Positions 26,611 to 35,448 of a stretch of DNA of 64,000 nt are shown piece after piece. How positions within the stretch are numbered: position 1 is the first letter of the stretch; the number at the start of each line of letters is the position of its first letter. The DNA lies in NCBI RefSeq assembly GCF_005116715.1, contig NZ_SWCI01000002.1, positions 387,120 to 451,119 on the forward strand. The letters are read 5' to 3'. A program made the translations under genes and the position numbers. The notes beneath the pieces are model-generated. The model was given only the letters and a program-made list of their open reading frames with translations, ran no database searches and had not been told where the DNA came from. This DNA is from Ferrimonas sediminicola. GTDB taxonomy: Bacteria > Pseudomonadota > Gammaproteobacteria > Enterobacterales > Shewanellaceae.

Positions 26611-28054
26611 CGCGCTGTTGATGCTGGCCCTGGCCGGTTTTGGCGCCCAGGGTCAGATGCTGGAACTGTGCGATCAACTGGTCACCTCCCCGGCGGGTGA
26701 CTCGCCGCTGGCCCTCGCTCGCTACCAGGCGCAGCTGGTCCGGTTGCAGGATCAACTGCGGGCGCTGCCCCAGCCCGGTGAGCATCAGGCCAACTGCTAC
26801 CACAAGGTCAGCCGCGCCCTGGCCCGCTTCAGCGGCCAGCGGAACCTTCCCTTGCCGCTGCTCTCCGCCCAGGCGGACTATCTGCTGATGGCTCAGGACA
26901 ACCGTCGAGCCATCCAGATCAACCGCGAGCGCTGCCAGCGAGCGGGGATGCAGGGGGAACAGGCCAGGGTACTGCCGCTGTCGAAGCGCGAGGTCGGTCG
27001 CTACCTGTTTCAGGCGGCGGACAGCTCCTGTGCCCGCTCGGTGTGGCTGGCCTGGCAAAACCGCGGCGGCGACCAGGCGGACAGCAAACTGGCTGAGATT
27101 CTCACCCTCTCCCATCAGCAGGCCCGCTCCATGGGCTATCCCTCCACCCTGGCGTGGCGACTCGATGGCGCCTACCTGAACAGTTATCCCCAGGCCGAGC
27201 AGTTCCTCTCCGGGCTGGTGGCCACAGCGACTCCCCTGCCCTGGCAACGCCCCAATACCCCGAGATATCGCTACATCGATCCGCCGCGGCTGGCTCGGGC
27301 GACCCTGATGCAGCTGACCAGGCTGCTCGGCCTCTCTCTGCAGCCCCTTGGCCCGGACCAGTGGCAGCTCTGGGATGGACGGCGCTACCTGGGCCAGCTG
27401 GGCCTGATACCCGGTGACCGCAGTCACTATTGGCCGGTGCAGCGGCACCTGGTGGGTCACTTCACCGGCATGGGGCAGATCCTCTACCGCCAAAACGAGC
27501 GTTGGCGAGGCGAGCACCTGTCTGAGCTGGTGGCCAGCATCACCGAGGCACTCTATCACCTGGCCGGCCACTCCCTGGCCCACTACCGGGCAGAGGAGCA
27601 GGAACCGGACCTGGCCGGACTGCCCAGGGCCATCGGCCTGGCCCTGGGGGCCGAGCCCGGCTTTGTTCGTCTCCTTCCCCAGGCCCCGGACGTCGAGCCC
27701 CTGGCATTTGGACCCGGCGAACTGCTCAGGGCCAGGCTGGCTCTGGCATTCTGGCATCAGGCCAGTCACCAGCCGGCGCGTCTCGACCGGTATCAGGCCG
27801 GGCTGTTTGCCCGCTACTATGGTCAGCCTGCCCCCCAGGGCTGGAAGCCGCTGAGCGCCTACCCCAACCTGGTTGAACAGGGCCCGTTGATCTACGGCAG
27901 CCTGCTGGCAAAAAAAACCGCCATGGATCTGATCGATCAATGGCGGTCTGGGTCGGTGTCCGGTCCTCAGCTGTGGGAGCAGCTGTTCGTCAACAGCAAT
28001 CACCGGGCGTTCGCGCCATCACTGGCGCAGCTGGGCTTAGGCCAGCGCCAGTAA
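26591..28054 (+). CDS. Exported protein resembling an M3 oligopeptidase without a complete zinc site
   Basis: A 487-aa protein. The start is a GTG at 26591 with AAGGAG ten bases upstream; it overlaps the ligase stop and yields a signal-peptide-like N-terminus (PDALLMLALAGFGAQGQ). The segment ILTLSHQQARSMGYPSTLAW, with YLNSYPQAEQFLSGL after it, follows the pattern of M3 metallopeptidases (OpdA/thimet family). The tail LIYGSLLAKKTAMDLIDQW does likewise. Where those enzymes have HExGH, this protein reads HLVGH, so the catalytic glutamate is absent. It may be a pseudo-peptidase that binds peptides. The M3 relationship is my reading and is moderately certain only. Confidence 0.6.
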   Translation: MPLRWPDALLMLALAGFGAQGQMLELCDQLVTSPAGDSPLALARYQAQLVRLQDQLRALPQPGEHQANCYHKVSRALARFSGQRNLPLPLLSAQADYLLMAQDNRRAIQINRERCQRAGMQGEQARVLPLSKREVGRYLFQAADSSCARSVWLAWQNRGGDQADSKLAEILTLSHQQARSMGYPSTLAWRLDGAYLNSYPQAEQFLSGLVATATPLPWQRPNTPRYRYIDPPRLARATLMQLTRLLGLSLQPLGPDQWQLWDGRRYLGQLGLIPGDRSHYWPVQRHLVGHFTGMGQILYRQNERWRGEHLSELVASITEALYHLAGHSLAHYRAEEQEPDLAGLPRAIGLALGAEPGFVRLLPQAPDVEPLAFGPGELLRARLALAFWHQASHQPARLDRYQAGLFARYYGQPAPQGWKPLSAYPNLVEQGPLIYGSLLAKKTAMDLIDQWRSGSVSGPQLWEQLFVNSNHRAFAPSLAQLGLGQRQ

Positions 28055-28636
28055 CCTCTCCCTGGCCTGCTCGACCGACTGGTCGTTGATGGCCACGCCG
28101 GCGGCGCTGACCACCTGCACGTCGGAAATGCCGATAAAGCCGAGGACGGTCTGCAGGTAGGTGTCGTTATGGTTCAGGTCGGCCAGCGGCGTCCCCTCGC
28201 TGTAGTCGCCGCCGCTGGAGGCGACAATCACCGCCCGGCGTCCACCCAGGGCGCCCTTGGGTCCCTGCTCGGTGTAGTTGAAGGTACGCCCGACCCGGCA
28301 GATCTGATCGATCCACGCCTTCATGCCGCCACTGACCGAGAAGTTGTGCATCGGCGAACCCAGCACGATTTCGTCGGCGGCAAACAGTTCATCCACCAGG
28401 GAGTCGGACTGGGCAACCAGACGCCTCTGCTCAGGGCTGCGCTGGTCCTCCGGCGTGTAGAAGGCGCCGATGGTGGCCTGGCTCAGGGGCTGTACCGCAT
28501 CGCCGGAGACGTCACGGCGGATCACCCGCCCCTGGGGGTTGGCGCTTTGCCATTTGTCGGCGTAGGCGGCGGTCAGGCCGCGGGTGTTGGAACCTTGGTC
28601 GTTTGGGCTGGCATCGACGATCAACAGGGTTTTCAT
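28037..28636 (-). CDS. azoR: FMN-dependent NADH-azoreductase (AzoR family)
   Basis: A 199-aa flavodoxin-fold oxidoreductase. It begins MKTLLIVDASPNDQGSNTRGL and carries GSPMHNFSVSGGMKAWIDQI (FMN/NADH-binding loop, about residues 91-110) and IVASSGGDYSEGTP (about 142-155). AzoR enzymes reduce quinones and azo dyes with NADH. The start is the ATG at 28636; upstream in-frame Met codons lie in the intergenic region. Its 3' end overlaps the convergent M3-like gene by 18 bases. The divergent LysR gene is the probable regulator. Confidence 0.88.
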   Translation of the reverse strand: MKTLLIVDASPNDQGSNTRGLTAAYADKWQSANPQGRVIRRDVSGDAVQPLSQATIGAFYTPEDQRSPEQRRLVAQSDSLVDELFAADEIVLGSPMHNFSVSGGMKAWIDQICRVGRTFNYTEQGPKGALGGRRAVIVASSGGDYSEGTPLADLNHNDTYLQTVLGFIGISDVQVVSAAGVAINDQSVEQARERLLALA

Positions 28637-28741
28637 CTTGGTGTCCTTCATAGTCCAGTTCATTACCATTGGCGTCAATATTAATTGCACATAATGGAAA
28701 TAAAACTGCATAATGTTGGCCAAACCATTCTAAGGAATCGA

Positions 28742-29683
28742 ATGATGTACCGACCCCACTCGACCCTGGAACAGTGGCGCATCCTGCAGGCCGTGGTCGA
28801 TCACGGCGGCTATGCCCATGCGGCGGAGGCGCTCAATAAGAGCCAGAGCTCACTGAACCATGCCGTCGCCAAGCTGCAGAGCCAGCTGGGCGTTCAGTTG
28901 CTGGAGGTGAGGGGACGCAAGGCGGAACTGACCGAGGAGGGCAAGGTGCTGCTGCGCCGCTCCCGCCAGCTGACCCAGCAGATCGAGCAGCTTGAGCAGC
29001 TGGCCGCCAACATGGAGCAGGGGTGGGAGCACGAACTGCTGATCTCCCGGGAAGCGATCTACCCCTCCAGCTACCTGTTTGACGCCCTGTCCCGCTTCTA
29101 CCCTGAGAGCCGCGGCACCCGGGTGACGGTGATCGATAACATCATCAGCGGGTCCACCGACGCCATCACCAACCGCAAGGTGGACCTGGCGATCTCCGGC
29201 CATGTCCCCGCCGGTCACCTTGGCATTCCGCTGGCGCTGATCCGCATGGTGCTCTGCTGTCACCGAGATCACCCCTTGACCCGCGAGGAGCAGGTGGAAC
29301 CGGGACGGCTGGAGCAGGAGCTGCAGATAGTGATCCGCGACACCGGTCCCCTGGCGGCGGACCCCGACAAGGATATCGGCTGGCTCAAAGCCAAGGAGCG
29401 CTGGACGGTCAGCCAGTTCCGCGATGCCATCGACATCCTGCGCCGCGGCGTGGGGTTCTGCTGGATTCCGCAACATGAGGTGCAGCCCCACCTGGACACC
29501 GGAGAGCTGGTTGAACTGCAATCTACGGTGTACAAACACCTGATCCCAATCAACCTTATCGTACCGGACCAGGACAACCTGGGCCCGGCGGGCAAGCGCT
29601 TCGCCGAGATGATTCGCGAATGCAGTCCCATGGGCTGCGATCCCACCCTGGGCCGAAACCCGTCGTCGCCGCTGCGCGACTGA
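28742..29683 (+). CDS. LysR-type regulator (divergent from azoR)
   Basis: A 313-aa LysR-family protein. The winged helix-turn-helix lies at about 8-66 (LEQWRILQAVVDHGGYAHAA, SQSSLNHAVAKLQSQLG) and the periplasmic-binding-like effector domain from about 92. The start is ATG 28742 with AAGGAA upstream; ATG 28745 is equally possible. The 105-base spacer to azoR is AT-rich and contains the repeated element GCA-ATAATG, a plausible binding region. The inducer, perhaps a quinone or an electrophile given azoR, cannot be deduced. Confidence 0.9.
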   Translation: MMYRPHSTLEQWRILQAVVDHGGYAHAAEALNKSQSSLNHAVAKLQSQLGVQLLEVRGRKAELTEEGKVLLRRSRQLTQQIEQLEQLAANMEQGWEHELLISREAIYPSSYLFDALSRFYPESRGTRVTVIDNIISGSTDAITNRKVDLAISGHVPAGHLGIPLALIRMVLCCHRDHPLTREEQVEPGRLEQELQIVIRDTGPLAADPDKDIGWLKAKERWTVSQFRDAIDILRRGVGFCWIPQHEVQPHLDTGELVELQSTVYKHLIPINLIVPDQDNLGPAGKRFAEMIRECSPMGCDPTLGRNPSSPLRD

Positions 29684-29710
29684 CCGCCACCAGCGGCCGG
29701 CGGCGTGCCC

Positions 29711-30598
29711 TCAGGTTAACTCGGCACGGAACAGTCGGTGCAGCGCACGCACCGCCGGGGTCAGCCGATGCCGGTCGGTCACCAGTAGCGACAGGGGTGC
29801 CGGCTCCCCCAGCCAGTCGGGGGCGACCGCCACCAGGGTGCCGCGATCCAGATCCCCTTTGACGTCCAGCGCCGACTTGTAGGCGATGCCCCGGCCCTCC
29901 CTGGCCCACTGCTGCACCAGGGCGCCGTCATCACAGCGGCGTCGGCCGGACACCCTCACCTGATGCAGTCGCCCCTCCACCCAGAAACGCCACAGGTCAT
30001 ACTGCCGATCGCCCAGCACGAAACACAGGCACTGGTGCTCCAGCAAGGCTTGGGGACTCCGGGGACGGCCCTGGCGCTCCAGATAGTGGGGGGAGGCCAC
30101 CAGAATACGGCGGTTGTCCGGCACCACCGGCAACGAGATCAGGCCACTGGCAGCGGCATCGCCGTAACGCAGGGCCAGGTCGACCGGCTGATTGAATCCA
30201 TCACTTATCCTGTCGGTCAGGGAGAGGCTGAGCTCCAACTGAGGATTGTCCTCCATGAATCGATCCAGGGCGCCCAGCAGTCGCTCCCGCCCCAGCGCCG
30301 AGGGGATCGACAGCTGCAGTGTGCCGCTCAGCCCCTCACCCCGGCTGCGCCCCGGCCGAGCCGCCTGTTCGATGAGGCCGACCCCTTCGGTAACAGCGCC
30401 GAGGAATCGCTCCCCCTCGGCGGTCAGGCGAATGCTCCTGGTAGTACGAACAAAAAGGGCGTAACCCAATTCGGCCTCCAGCCGTTTGATGGCCGCGCTG
30501 ACCGCGGCCGGAGTCAGGTCCATCCGCCGGGCACAGGCGGACAGCGACCCCAGCCGGGCGGTATGGATGAACAGGGTGAGATCCTGGAGTGACTTCAT
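29711..30598 (-). CDS. LysR-type regulator (divergent from alcohol dehydrogenase-like gene)
   Basis: A 295-aa LysR-family protein of the CrgA-like subgroup. The helix-turn-helix is MKSLQDLTLFIHTARLGSLS, then LTPAAVSAAIKRLEAELG (residues 1-55). The effector domain contains PVDLALRYGDAAASGLISLP and HQCLCFVLGD. The start is the ATG at 30598; a TTG six bases upstream is less likely. It is convergent with the preceding LysR gene and divergent from the zinc-type alcohol dehydrogenase gene, which it probably controls. Confidence 0.9.
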   Translation of the reverse strand: MKSLQDLTLFIHTARLGSLSACARRMDLTPAAVSAAIKRLEAELGYALFVRTTRSIRLTAEGERFLGAVTEGVGLIEQAARPGRSRGEGLSGTLQLSIPSALGRERLLGALDRFMEDNPQLELSLSLTDRISDGFNQPVDLALRYGDAAASGLISLPVVPDNRRILVASPHYLERQGRPRSPQALLEHQCLCFVLGDRQYDLWRFWVEGRLHQVRVSGRRRCDDGALVQQWAREGRGIAYKSALDVKGDLDRGTLVAVAPDWLGEPAPLSLLVTDRHRLTPAVRALHRLFRAELT

Positions 30599-30709
30599 AT
30601 TCAAATATGTTTTGAAAGAGATGCAATCATATCGATGTTTTTCAATTATGAACTACAAATTATCGTTGCACTATCTTAAGACACACCAGTTGGAACCTAA
30701 GGAGTGCCC

Positions 30710-31738
30710 ATGAAAGCGTTTGGATACCGTCATCCCCACCCACTGGACAGCGACACCGGCCTGGAGGCGGTAGAGTTGCCCATTCCCAGTGCGACAGGGG
30801 AAGACCTGCTGGTCAGAGTCAGGGCGATCTCCGTCAACCCGGTGGACACCAAGGTGCGCCAGCGCGCCGGCGGCGTCGAAGGGGTGAATGACGGCTACAA
30901 GATCCTCGGCTGGGACGCCGCGGGCGAGGTGGTGGCCATCGGCGATGGGGTCACCGACTTTCAGGTGGGCGACCCGGTGTGGTACGCCGGCGACCTCACC
31001 CGTCCCGGCAGCAATGCCGAATACCAGCTGGTGAACCAGAAGTTGGTCGGCCGCAAGCCGGAGAATCTGAGCTTCGCCCAGGCCGCCGCCCTGCCCCTGA
31101 CCACCATCACCGCCTGGGAGCTGCTGTTCGAGAGGCTGAAGTTGGACCCCGACGCCGATCTCAGTCAGCGAAAATTGCTGGTGATTGGTGCCGCCGGTGG
31201 CGTTGGCTCGATCCTGCTGCAGTTGGCCAACCACCTGACCGATATCCAGGTGGTCGCCACCGCCTCCCGCCCGCAAACCGTGGAGTGGGTCAAACGCCTC
31301 GGCGCCGACCAGGTGATCGACCACAGCCTGCCCCTGTCGGAAGCATTGCAACAGGCGGGCATTGAGGGCATTACCGACGTGGCCAGCCTGACCCACAGTG
31401 AACACCACTGGCCGGAGATCGCCAAGCTCATCGCCCCCCAGGGCCAGCTGGCGCTGATCGATGATGCCCCCAGCCTGGACATCATGCCGTTTAAGCAGAA
31501 GAGCATCTCGGTGCACTGGGAGTTCATGTTTACCCGTTCGCTGTTTAATACCCCGGACAAGGCAAAGCAGCAGCAACTGCTGAACCGGGTGGCCGATCTG
31601 GTGGAGTCCGGGGCGGTCATCACCACCGCCGATGCCCACTTTGGCCCGATCACCGCCAAGAACCTCAGGCGAGCCCACGCCCTGCTGGAATCCGGCCAGG
31701 CCAGGGGCAAGATCGTGCTCGAGGGCTTTGAGAACTGA
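30710..31738 (+). CDS. Zinc-binding-type alcohol dehydrogenase / quinone oxidoreductase family protein
   Basis: A 342-aa medium-chain dehydrogenase/reductase. It has the GroES-like N-domain (VRVRAISVNPVDTKVRQ, ILGWDAAGEVVAIGDGVTDF), the Rossmann motif LLVIGAAGGVGSILLQLA (about 158-175) and the C-terminal catalytic half (GQARGKIVLEGF). The catalytic-zinc ligands of true alcohol dehydrogenases are missing, so it is probably an NAD(P)H-dependent quinone or enone reductase. The ATG at 30710 has AAGGAG five bases upstream. It is monocistronic and divergent from a LysR regulator. Confidence 0.88.
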   Translation: MKAFGYRHPHPLDSDTGLEAVELPIPSATGEDLLVRVRAISVNPVDTKVRQRAGGVEGVNDGYKILGWDAAGEVVAIGDGVTDFQVGDPVWYAGDLTRPGSNAEYQLVNQKLVGRKPENLSFAQAAALPLTTITAWELLFERLKLDPDADLSQRKLLVIGAAGGVGSILLQLANHLTDIQVVATASRPQTVEWVKRLGADQVIDHSLPLSEALQQAGIEGITDVASLTHSEHHWPEIAKLIAPQGQLALIDDAPSLDIMPFKQKSISVHWEFMFTRSLFNTPDKAKQQQLLNRVADLVESGAVITTADAHFGPITAKNLRRAHALLESGQARGKIVLEGFEN

Positions 31739-31749
31739 GTAGCCATCTT

Positions 31750-31780
31750 CTGGCTCCCGGCCACTGCCGGCGGGAGCCAG
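31750..31780 (+). terminator. GC-rich hairpin after the dehydrogenase gene
   Basis: A perfect 10-bp stem CTGGCTCCCG/CGGGAGCCAG (31750-31759 with 31771-31780). It starts 12 bases after the stop but has no T tract, so termination may be weak or Rho-assisted. Confidence 0.5.
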
Positions 31781-32374
31781 GGTGTGATAGGTCAGAAAGC
31801 GGCGTCAAACCATGGCTGGCCGTACCCACATTCCGGGGCACTGAGTTCATCAAAACCTAGCATCAGGTGAATATGAATTGGCCGCAACTTCAGACAACGT
31901 CCCTGTTTAACACTCACTCCTCCTTCCCTGGGCTTCGTCCGGTTCCAACCGCCTCTCCTAAGTTGTGGTTCCCCTCTAAGTAGAGTTAATAGAAACCAAA
32001 TAAACTACAGGCAACAATATCGCAATTGGGTGTTATTTACTCCCGGCTTCGTATCAGACGCCGAAATTATTTCAATCTTAAAAAAATTATACAACGCACT
32101 GAAAAAAAGGCGACTATCACTAGACAGATGGCCACACAGGAAAGCGGTTGCGTCATTTTTTTGACGCAACCGCTTTTATAATTCACTTTCTGTTCTAAAA
32201 TCATTTCGGGTTCAGGATGACCTGAATTAACTGGACACAGTTACCAAAGTTTTCTCCGATAAAAACCGGATTGAGTTTCTGGCGGGTGGGCTCGTTTTAT
32301 TTTTGACCATCCACCTAATTTTCTCTGAAGGTTATTAATGGCAACTATCGTCAGAATATAAAGGATGATGAATT
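31781..32374. other. Gene-free AT-rich region upstream of the EF-hand-like exported protein
   Basis: 594 bases with no supported gene. The composition shifts to AT-rich from about 31980. It holds a very strong hairpin at 32141-32177 (separate entry). It also holds an operator-like inverted repeat TTCAGG-ATGA-CCTGAA (32211-32226), about 150 bases before the next start. I find no confident promoter hexamers. Confidence 0.5.
32141..32177. terminator. Strong symmetric hairpin, terminator-like
   Basis: A perfect 15-bp stem AAAGCGGTTGCGTCA/TGACGCAACCGCTTT (32141-32155 with 32162-32176) with a T6 loop, followed by TATAA. It is 400 bases from the upstream gene end, so it may end an unrecognised RNA or block read-through from either side. 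Confidence 0.65.
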
Positions 32375-33070
32375 ATGATGAACTCGAAATTTACCTCGCT
32401 CTCCTTGCTGGTTGGCAGTCTGCTCTTGGCGCCCGCACTGTACGCCGACAACACCGCCTCGGCGTTTACCGAAGACGGCACCGCCGTCATCGGGGCCGCC
32501 GCCGTGAGGGCCTCCCTCACCGATGAGGAGGGGTTCACCAAGGTGCTCTCCACCGAGCTCAAGAACTCCGGCACCCCCAAGGACCTGGTCATCGGCTTGT
32601 CGTTCGAAACCAGCCTGTTTACCGAAACCGTCGTCGCCAGCAAGAACGGTAACAAGACCACCTCCATGGCCGATGCCACCATCGAGATGAAGGTCTATGT
32701 GGACGGCGTCCCGGCCGCCCCCGGCACCGTGATATTCGATAAGCGCACCCAGACCCTTTGGGCCAAGCTGGGCGGTTCCCTGGATTGCACCGATACCAAC
32801 GGTGACTCGATCGTCTCGTTCGACGAGTGCCTGGTGACTGAGGAGGAGATTGGCCTGATCCTCGATACCCGGGCGGCCCACACCTTTAACTTCCTCGCCT
32901 ACAACATCGGCTCCGGCAGCCATACCATCGAAGCGTACGCCAAGCTAAGCAAGGATGGTGAGGTGGTTGTCGAGAATCCCGAGGACGGCTACGGCTCAAC
33001 CAACGCCAGTGCCAGCCTGGGCAAGGGAACGCTGAGCGTATGGGAGGTCCACGGTTCCAATACGAACTAA
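32375..33070 (+). CDS. Exported protein with an EF-hand-like loop, unknown function
   Basis: A 231-aa protein with a clear signal peptide (cleavage near LYA-DN, residue 24). The mature part is rich in beta-type, acidic sequence. It carries a calcium-loop-like stretch DTNGDSIVSFDE (about 139-150) next to a cysteine pair (DC.D ... EC). An N-terminal repeat-like segment (AVRASLTDEEGFTKVLSTEL) and GSGSHTIEAYAKLS suggest an all-beta fold. I do not recognise the family. It is isolated, with its own terminator, behind a long AT-rich upstream region; both suggest stand-alone regulation. ATG 32375 or ATG 32378 could be the start. Confidence 0.7.
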   Translation: MMNSKFTSLSLLVGSLLLAPALYADNTASAFTEDGTAVIGAAAVRASLTDEEGFTKVLSTELKNSGTPKDLVIGLSFETSLFTETVVASKNGNKTTSMADATIEMKVYVDGVPAAPGTVIFDKRTQTLWAKLGGSLDCTDTNGDSIVSFDECLVTEEEIGLILDTRAAHTFNFLAYNIGSGSHTIEAYAKLSKDGEVVVENPEDGYGSTNASASLGKGTLSVWEVHGSNTN

Positions 33071-33134
33071 TTATTAGTTAATTGAAGACAACAACTTCAA
33101 CTGTGGGTGACAAGGATGTCCAACTCCGATCTTC

Positions 33135-33166
33135 AGGGGGCAAATCTATTTTGCCCCCTTAAATTT
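33135..33166 (+). terminator. Terminator of the EF-hand-like protein gene
   Basis: A 10-bp stem AGGGGGCAAA/TTTGCCCCCT (33135-33144 with 33150-33159) followed by TAAATTTT. Confidence 0.75.
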
Positions 33167-33344
33167 TCCGGCTATCAAATTTGCCGCCCTCTCAATTCGT
33201 ACGCCGTCTTTGACTGACCCGTTGTCACCCATTGCATAAACCCAGGGACAATCACCCAGTTATTTCTCGCTCAACGAACACTTAATAAATCCATCTATCT
33301 AATAAACTGGCTTTTTATATCTGTAGAATCAGAGTGACGACATG

Positions 33345-33361
33345 GAGCGCCTCCGGCGCTC
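33345..33361 (-). terminator. Hairpin at the end of the thi operon
   Basis: GAGCGCC-TCC-GGCGCTC (33345-33361) abuts the thiH stop codon on its 3' side. There is no T tract, so it may protect the 3' end or terminate weakly. Confidence 0.4.
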
Positions 33362-34483
33362 TCATGCCGGCAGACCATGAAACACCCTGTCCCAGTCCTT
33401 CCATACCGGGGTCAACCCCGCTGCCGCGATCGCCTCGGCCACCAATTGTGGTGACCGGTCGTCGTCGATGGAGAACTGCGCCAGGTCGTCGCTGGGGTCG
33501 GCGTAGCCTCCGGGACGGGTGCTGGAGCCGGCGCTCATGCTGGTGGGGCCCAGGGTCATGACGCTGTCCCTGAACAGGGCCGATTCCCGGGTCGACAGGG
33601 ACAGCTCCAGCTCGGGGCCAAACAGGCGCAGGGCGCAGATCAGCTGCAGCAGTTCCCGCTCCCCGACCGGACTTACCGGCTCCACCCCGCCGGTGCAGGG
33701 CCTCAGCCTTGGAAAGGAGACCGAATAGCGACTGCGCCAATAGCGGCGCTGCAGATACGCCAGGTGCAGCGCCACCATGGCCGCCTCCACCCGCCAGTTT
33801 GCCAGTCCATAGAGGGCGCCGATGCCGATCTTGTCCACCCCCGCCTGGCCCAGGCGATCCGGGGTGTCCAGCCGGAAACGAAAGTCCTGTTTGTTGCCAC
33901 GCAGATGATGCTGGCCATAGGTGGGTCTGTGGTAGCTCTCCTGGTACACCATCACCCCATCCAGGCCCAGGGCGCGCAGTTCGGCATAGTCGCCGGCTTC
34001 CAGGGGCTGCACCTCCATCATTACCGTGGAGAAACGCGCCTTGATGATGGGCAGCACCCGCCGAAAGTAGGCCATGCCCACCTTGGTTTCATGTTCCCCG
34101 GTGACCAGCAGGATGGCGTCAAACCCCAGCTCCTTGATGGCCTCCAGCTCCCTGTCTAATTCGGCGTCGGTGAGGGTATGGCGCTTGATGCGGTTGCTCA
34201 TGGCAAAGCCGCAGTAGTCGCACTCGTTGGCGCAGAGGTTGGAGAGATACAGCGGCACATACAGCCCCATGGTGTTACCGAAACGGCGTCGGGTCAGGGC
34301 CTGGGATCGCCTGGCCATCGGCTCCAGGTAGGGTGAGGCCGCCGGCGAGATCAACGCCCTAAACCCACGCCAATCCAGTTTCGGCGCCGCCAGGGCCCGC
34401 TCAACCTCAGCCTCCGTGGTGGCGTTGATGGTCAGCGCCAGATGATCCCAATCCTGGCGCTGCCACAGCTCGAAAAAACTCAT
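33362..34483 (-). CDS. thiH: ThiH, 2-iminoacetate synthase (radical SAM tyrosine lyase)
   Basis: A 373-aa radical SAM enzyme that cleaves tyrosine to dehydroglycine (2-iminoacetate) for thiazole formation. The [4Fe-4S] motif CANECDYCGF (CxxxCxxC, about residues 84-93) is intact. Downstream are VTGEHETKVGMAYF, QPLEAGDYAELR, GQHHLRGNKQDF and the C-terminal SRPGGYADPSDDLAQF-like region, here STRPGGYADPSDD. Length matches E. coli ThiH (377). It is the last gene of the thi operon, three bases after thiG. Confidence 0.96.
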   Translation of the reverse strand: MSFFELWQRQDWDHLALTINATTEAEVERALAAPKLDWRGFRALISPAASPYLEPMARRSQALTRRRFGNTMGLYVPLYLSNLCANECDYCGFAMSNRIKRHTLTDAELDRELEAIKELGFDAILLVTGEHETKVGMAYFRRVLPIIKARFSTVMMEVQPLEAGDYAELRALGLDGVMVYQESYHRPTYGQHHLRGNKQDFRFRLDTPDRLGQAGVDKIGIGALYGLANWRVEAAMVALHLAYLQRRYWRSRYSVSFPRLRPCTGGVEPVSPVGERELLQLICALRLFGPELELSLSTRESALFRDSVMTLGPTSMSAGSSTRPGGYADPSDDLAQFSIDDDRSPQLVAEAIAAAGLTPVWKDWDRVFHGLPA

Positions 34484-34486
34484 GGA

Positions 34487-35248
34487 CTACTCCAGGAAAC
34501 CGGTCAGCGGGCTTGACGCATTGGCCTCAGCGGAGACCTGGCCCAGCCCCGCCTCATAAGCACTGCGGCCGCAGGCGACCGCCTGGCGAAAAGCGCCGGC
34601 CATGGCCACCGGATCGCCGGCGACGGCGATGGCGGTATTGACCAGCACCGCATCGGCCCCCAGCTCCATCGCCCCACAGGCGTGGGACGGCGCCCCGATG
34701 CCGGCATCCACCACCACCGGTACCGATGCCTGCTCGACGATGATCTGCAGAAACTCCCTGGTTTTCAGTCCCTGATTGGAGCCGATGGGCGCCCCCAGGG
34801 GCATCACTGCGGCGCAGCCCGCCTCCTCCAGCCGTTTGCACAGCACAGGATCCGCATGGCAGTAGGGCAACACCACGAACCCCTCGGCACACAACTGGTC
34901 GGCGGCCTTGAGGGTTTCGATGGGATCCGGCAGCAGATAACGGGGATCGGGGTGGATCTCCAGCTTGAGCCAGCGGGTGCCCAGGGCCTCGCGGGCCAGA
35001 TGGGCGGCATAGACCGCCTCCTCGGCGCTCTTGGCGCCCGAGGTATTGGGCAACAGGTTAACCCCCAGATCGCGGATGGGGCCATAGATGTCCCCCTGGC
35101 CGCCCGAGAGGTCCACCCGCTTTAGAGCCAGGGTAACCAGTTGCGAGCCGCTGGCTTCCAGGGCCTGAATCATCAGGCTATCGGAGGCAAACTTGCCGGT
35201 GCCGCTAAACAGGCGCGAGTCAAAGGTTTTATCGGCGATGGTCAGCAT
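34487..35248 (-). CDS. thiG: ThiG, thiazole synthase
   Basis: A 253-aa TIM-barrel enzyme that assembles thiazole phosphate from deoxyxylulose 5-phosphate, dehydroglycine and ThiS thiocarboxylate. Recognisable are [12 protein letters not shown] near the N-terminus, the Schiff-base lysine in [17 protein letters not shown] (Lys about 96) and [21 protein letters not shown] (seen as [11 protein letters not shown]). Length is normal. It lies two bases after thiS. Confidence 0.96.
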   Translation of the reverse strand: MLTIADKTFDSRLFSGTGKFASDSLMIQALEASGSQLVTLALKRVDLSGGQGDIYGPIRDLGVNLLPNTSGAKSAEEAVYAAHLAREALGTRWLKLEIHPDPRYLLPDPIETLKAADQLCAEGFVVLPYCHADPVLCKRLEEAGCAAVMPLGAPIGSNQGLKTREFLQIIVEQASVPVVVDAGIGAPSHACGAMELGADAVLVNTAIAVAGDPVAMAGAFRQAVACGRSAYEAGLGQVSAEANASSPLTGFLE

Positions 35249-35250
35249 GG

Positions 35251-35448
35251 TTACCCCCCTGCGATGACGCTGAACAGATCTATGGTATCCCCGTCATAAA
35301 GGGGGGTTTGCGGCCATTGGCCCCTGGGCACTATGGTGCCGTTGACTGCCAGGGCCAGGGCACCGCCCTGCTGTTTCAGTTCCGCCAGCAGCTCGTCCAG
35401 GTTGGCGCTCTCGACCCGGCGCGCCTCACCGTTAATAATCAGTTTCAT
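35251..35448 (-). CDS. thiS: ThiS, sulfur carrier protein
   Basis: A 65-aa ubiquitin-fold protein ending in the Gly-Gly tail (FSVIAGG) that ThiF adenylates and that carries the sulfur as a thiocarboxylate. It begins [20 protein letters not shown]. The ATG at 35448 lies within the 3' end of thiF, an overlap of 17 bases. A longer frame upstream belongs to thiF's region in another frame. Confidence 0.95.
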   Translation of the reverse strand: MKLIINGEARRVESANLDELLAELKQQGGALALAVNGTIVPRGQWPQTPLYDGDTIDLFSVIAGG

